DNA from: Triticum aestivum
Taxonomy: Eukaryota > Streptophyta > Magnoliopsida > Poales > Poaceae
Reading direction: 5' to 3'
NCBI RefSeq assembly: GCF_018294505.1
Contig: NC_057795.1
Coordinates: 225,607,193 to 225,671,192, forward strand
Length of the DNA stretch: 64,000 nt
In this document: piece by piece, positions 62,684-64,000 of the stretch
Layout: the number at the start of each line of letters is the position of its first letter
How positions within the stretch are numbered: the stretch's first letter is position 1
Notes under the pieces: model-generated
Seen by the model: only the letters and a program-made list of their open reading frames with translations
Database searches by the model: none
Told to the model about the DNA's origin: nothing
Made by a program: the position numbers and the translations under genes

Positions 62684-63977
62684 CCAATCTTTTTGAGGCA
62701 AAGGATAGGCCAAAACGGTCTCTTATGATAATCAAAGTGTTCTTGAGGTTACACGAGAATTTCATCTAGTCACTTTCATCATGTTAGTTCGGTTCATGTT
62801 CGCTACTTTGATAATTTGGTATGTGGGTGGTCTGGTGCTTAGTTGATGTTATTACTTGAAAAAACCTCCTACTTATGATTAATCCCCTCACAAGTATCTG
62901 CAACTACGAGAAAATTATTAAGAATAAATTCTAACCATAACATTAAACTTTTGGATCCAATCGGTCCCTTACGAAATAGCGCATAAACTAGGGTTTAAGC
63001 TTCTGTCACTCTCGCAACCCATCATCTAATAACTACTCCACAATGCATTCCCTTAGGACCAAATATGGTGAAGTATCATGTAGTCGATGTTCACATGACA
63101 CCACTAGGGGAATCACAACATACATATTATCAAAATATCGAACACATATCAAGTTCACATGATTACTTGCAACATGATTTCTCCCGTGACCTCAAGAACA
63201 AAAGTAACTACTCGCAAATGATAATCATGCTCAAGACCAGAGGGGTATTAAATAGCGTAATGGATCTGAACATATAATCTTAGCTTCCACCAAATAAACC
63301 GTAGAGTAATCAACTACAAGATGTAATCAACACTACTAGTCACCCACAAGCACCAATCTATAGTTCCGGTACAAAGATTGAACACAAGAGATGAACTAGC
63401 ATTTGAGAGGAGTTGGTGATGTTGAAGATGTTGATGTAGATAGCCCTCCCCAAGATGAGAGAGTTGTTGGTGATGATGATGATGATGATTTCCCTGTCCG
63501 GGAGGGAAGTTCCCCTGGCGGAATCGCTCTGCCAGAGGGCAAAAGTGCACCAGCCCAGGTTCCGCCTCGAGACGGCGGCACTTCATCCTGAAAGTTCTCC
63601 CCTTATTTTTTCTAGGTCAAAATGACTTATGTACCAGAAGAGGGGCACCAAAGGTGGGCCGAGGTGAGCATAACCCACCAGGGCACGCCCAGGTGGGTTG
63701 TGCCCACCTGGTGGGACCCCTCTGGTACTTATTGGCTCCAGTAATTCTCACTTATTTCATAAAATATCCTCGTGAAGTTTCAGCTCATTTGGAGCCGTGC
63801 AGAATAGGTAGCCTGACATAGCTTTTTCAGCTCCAGATTTCCAGTTGCCAGATTTCCCCCCTTTGTAACTTGCATATTATGAGAGAAAAGGCATTAGAAT
63901 TACTCCAAAAAGCATTATTATGCAATAGAACAACTTATAAAAAGTGTAGGTAGACATGATGCAAAATGGACGTATCA
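62684..63977 (-). repeat. Element A 5' LTR, outer part
   Basis: Continues from 57345 after element I and ends (minus-strand start) TGATACGTCCATTTTGC at 63977. A trinucleotide run (gat)6 lies at 63472-63489, and an inverted pair around gcccaggtgggttgtgccca lies at 63687-63710. Frames here (for example 63403-63591) are incidental. Confidence 0.85.
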
Positions 63978-64000
63978 ATTATTCATGCTATAATTGTATT
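63978..64000 (+). repeat. Element J: sliver of an Angela-type LTR flanking A
   Basis: The last ~20 bases are identical to 21651-21670 and 28692-28711 in the LTRs of E (the word attcatgctataattgtatt). So A probably inserted in an Angela-type LTR. Only 23 bp are visible, so this is a modest call. Confidence 0.55.

Larger units (their letters stand above)
1..63977 (-). mobile_element. Element A: outer Athila-like Ty3/gypsy retrotransposon, heavily interrupted
   Basis: Gag lies at 55831-57044, protease and the first half of RT at 30739-31589 and 55618-55860, the second half of RT and RNase H at 4326-5221, integrase at 1928-3391, and an extra reading frame at 1172-1576, all on the minus strand. 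The 5' LTR is at 57137-63977. The PBS just inside it resembles the 3' end of tRNA-Asp, which is the Athila-lineage primer. The 3' LTR runs off the left edge of the window. The pieces join in order once B, C, F and I are removed, and the coding sense continues across each gap. Frameshifts and stops occur throughout, so the copy is dead. Confidence 0.9.

Noticed and set aside
63403..63591. 62-codon Asp-rich frame in A's LTR
   Set aside because: Produced by the (gat)6 run; no conservation visible at the other end of A.
1..64000. Host protein-coding genes, rRNA or functional tRNA
   Set aside because: Every long frame could be assigned to a retroelement or a shadow; no host gene motif was recognised.

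Overview
The window is plant intergenic DNA made essentially only of LTR retrotransposons nested inside one another. I see no host gene. The young copia element at 21577-30345 has the LTR, PBS and polyprotein layout of the Angela/WIS/BARE-1 group, and the outer gypsy element has an Athila-type layout. Together these point to a Triticeae grass (wheat, Aegilops, barley or rye). Family names below the lineage level are not claimed. Elements are labelled A to J from left to right.

Layout. A is an Athila-like gypsy element on the minus strand. It fills the window (1-63977) and sits in a sliver of an Angela-type LTR (J, 63978-64000). Five insertions broke A open, four of them delimited by 5-bp target duplications: B, a solo LTR (3397-4320) in RNase H; C, a copia element (5227-30733, minus) in RT; F, a Tat-like gypsy (31595-55612, minus) in the protease/RT region; and I, a gag-only element (57346-62678, minus) in the 5' LTR. 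G lies inside F. Second-level insertions are D, a gypsy element (10773-19475, minus) in the leader of C; E, the Angela-type copia (21577-30345, plus) in the 5' LTR of C; G, a plus-strand Tat-like remnant (about 36600-42889) in F; and H, a non-autonomous gypsy element (46778-55349, plus) in the 5' LTR of F. The split LTRs add up to the length of their partners, which supports the order of events.

Coding content. Every polyprotein is broken. E carries one frameshift and three stops, each explained by a single C-to-T change. D keeps an 889-codon gag-protease-RT reading frame. F keeps gag, protease and a six-exon gene on the opposite strand between the missing pol and the 3' LTR, but has no RT, RNase H or integrase. 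H and I carry gag-like sequence and reading frames of unknown function, with no pol.

Most unusual material. H has a long His/Cys/Met-rich reading frame, a motif shared with I, three copies of one hairpin in its leader, and palindrome arrays in both U3 and leader. D has arrays at the same positions built on a different palindromic word. D and H share PBS-proximal leader and gag-start sequence, so D-type elements are plausible helpers for H. G has four repeat units each holding a GT-AG intron-like segment, many copies of a polypurine-tract-like word, and an eroded tRNA-Lys(CUU)-like sequence. All boundaries, motifs and differences were read by eye; no alignment or database search was run.
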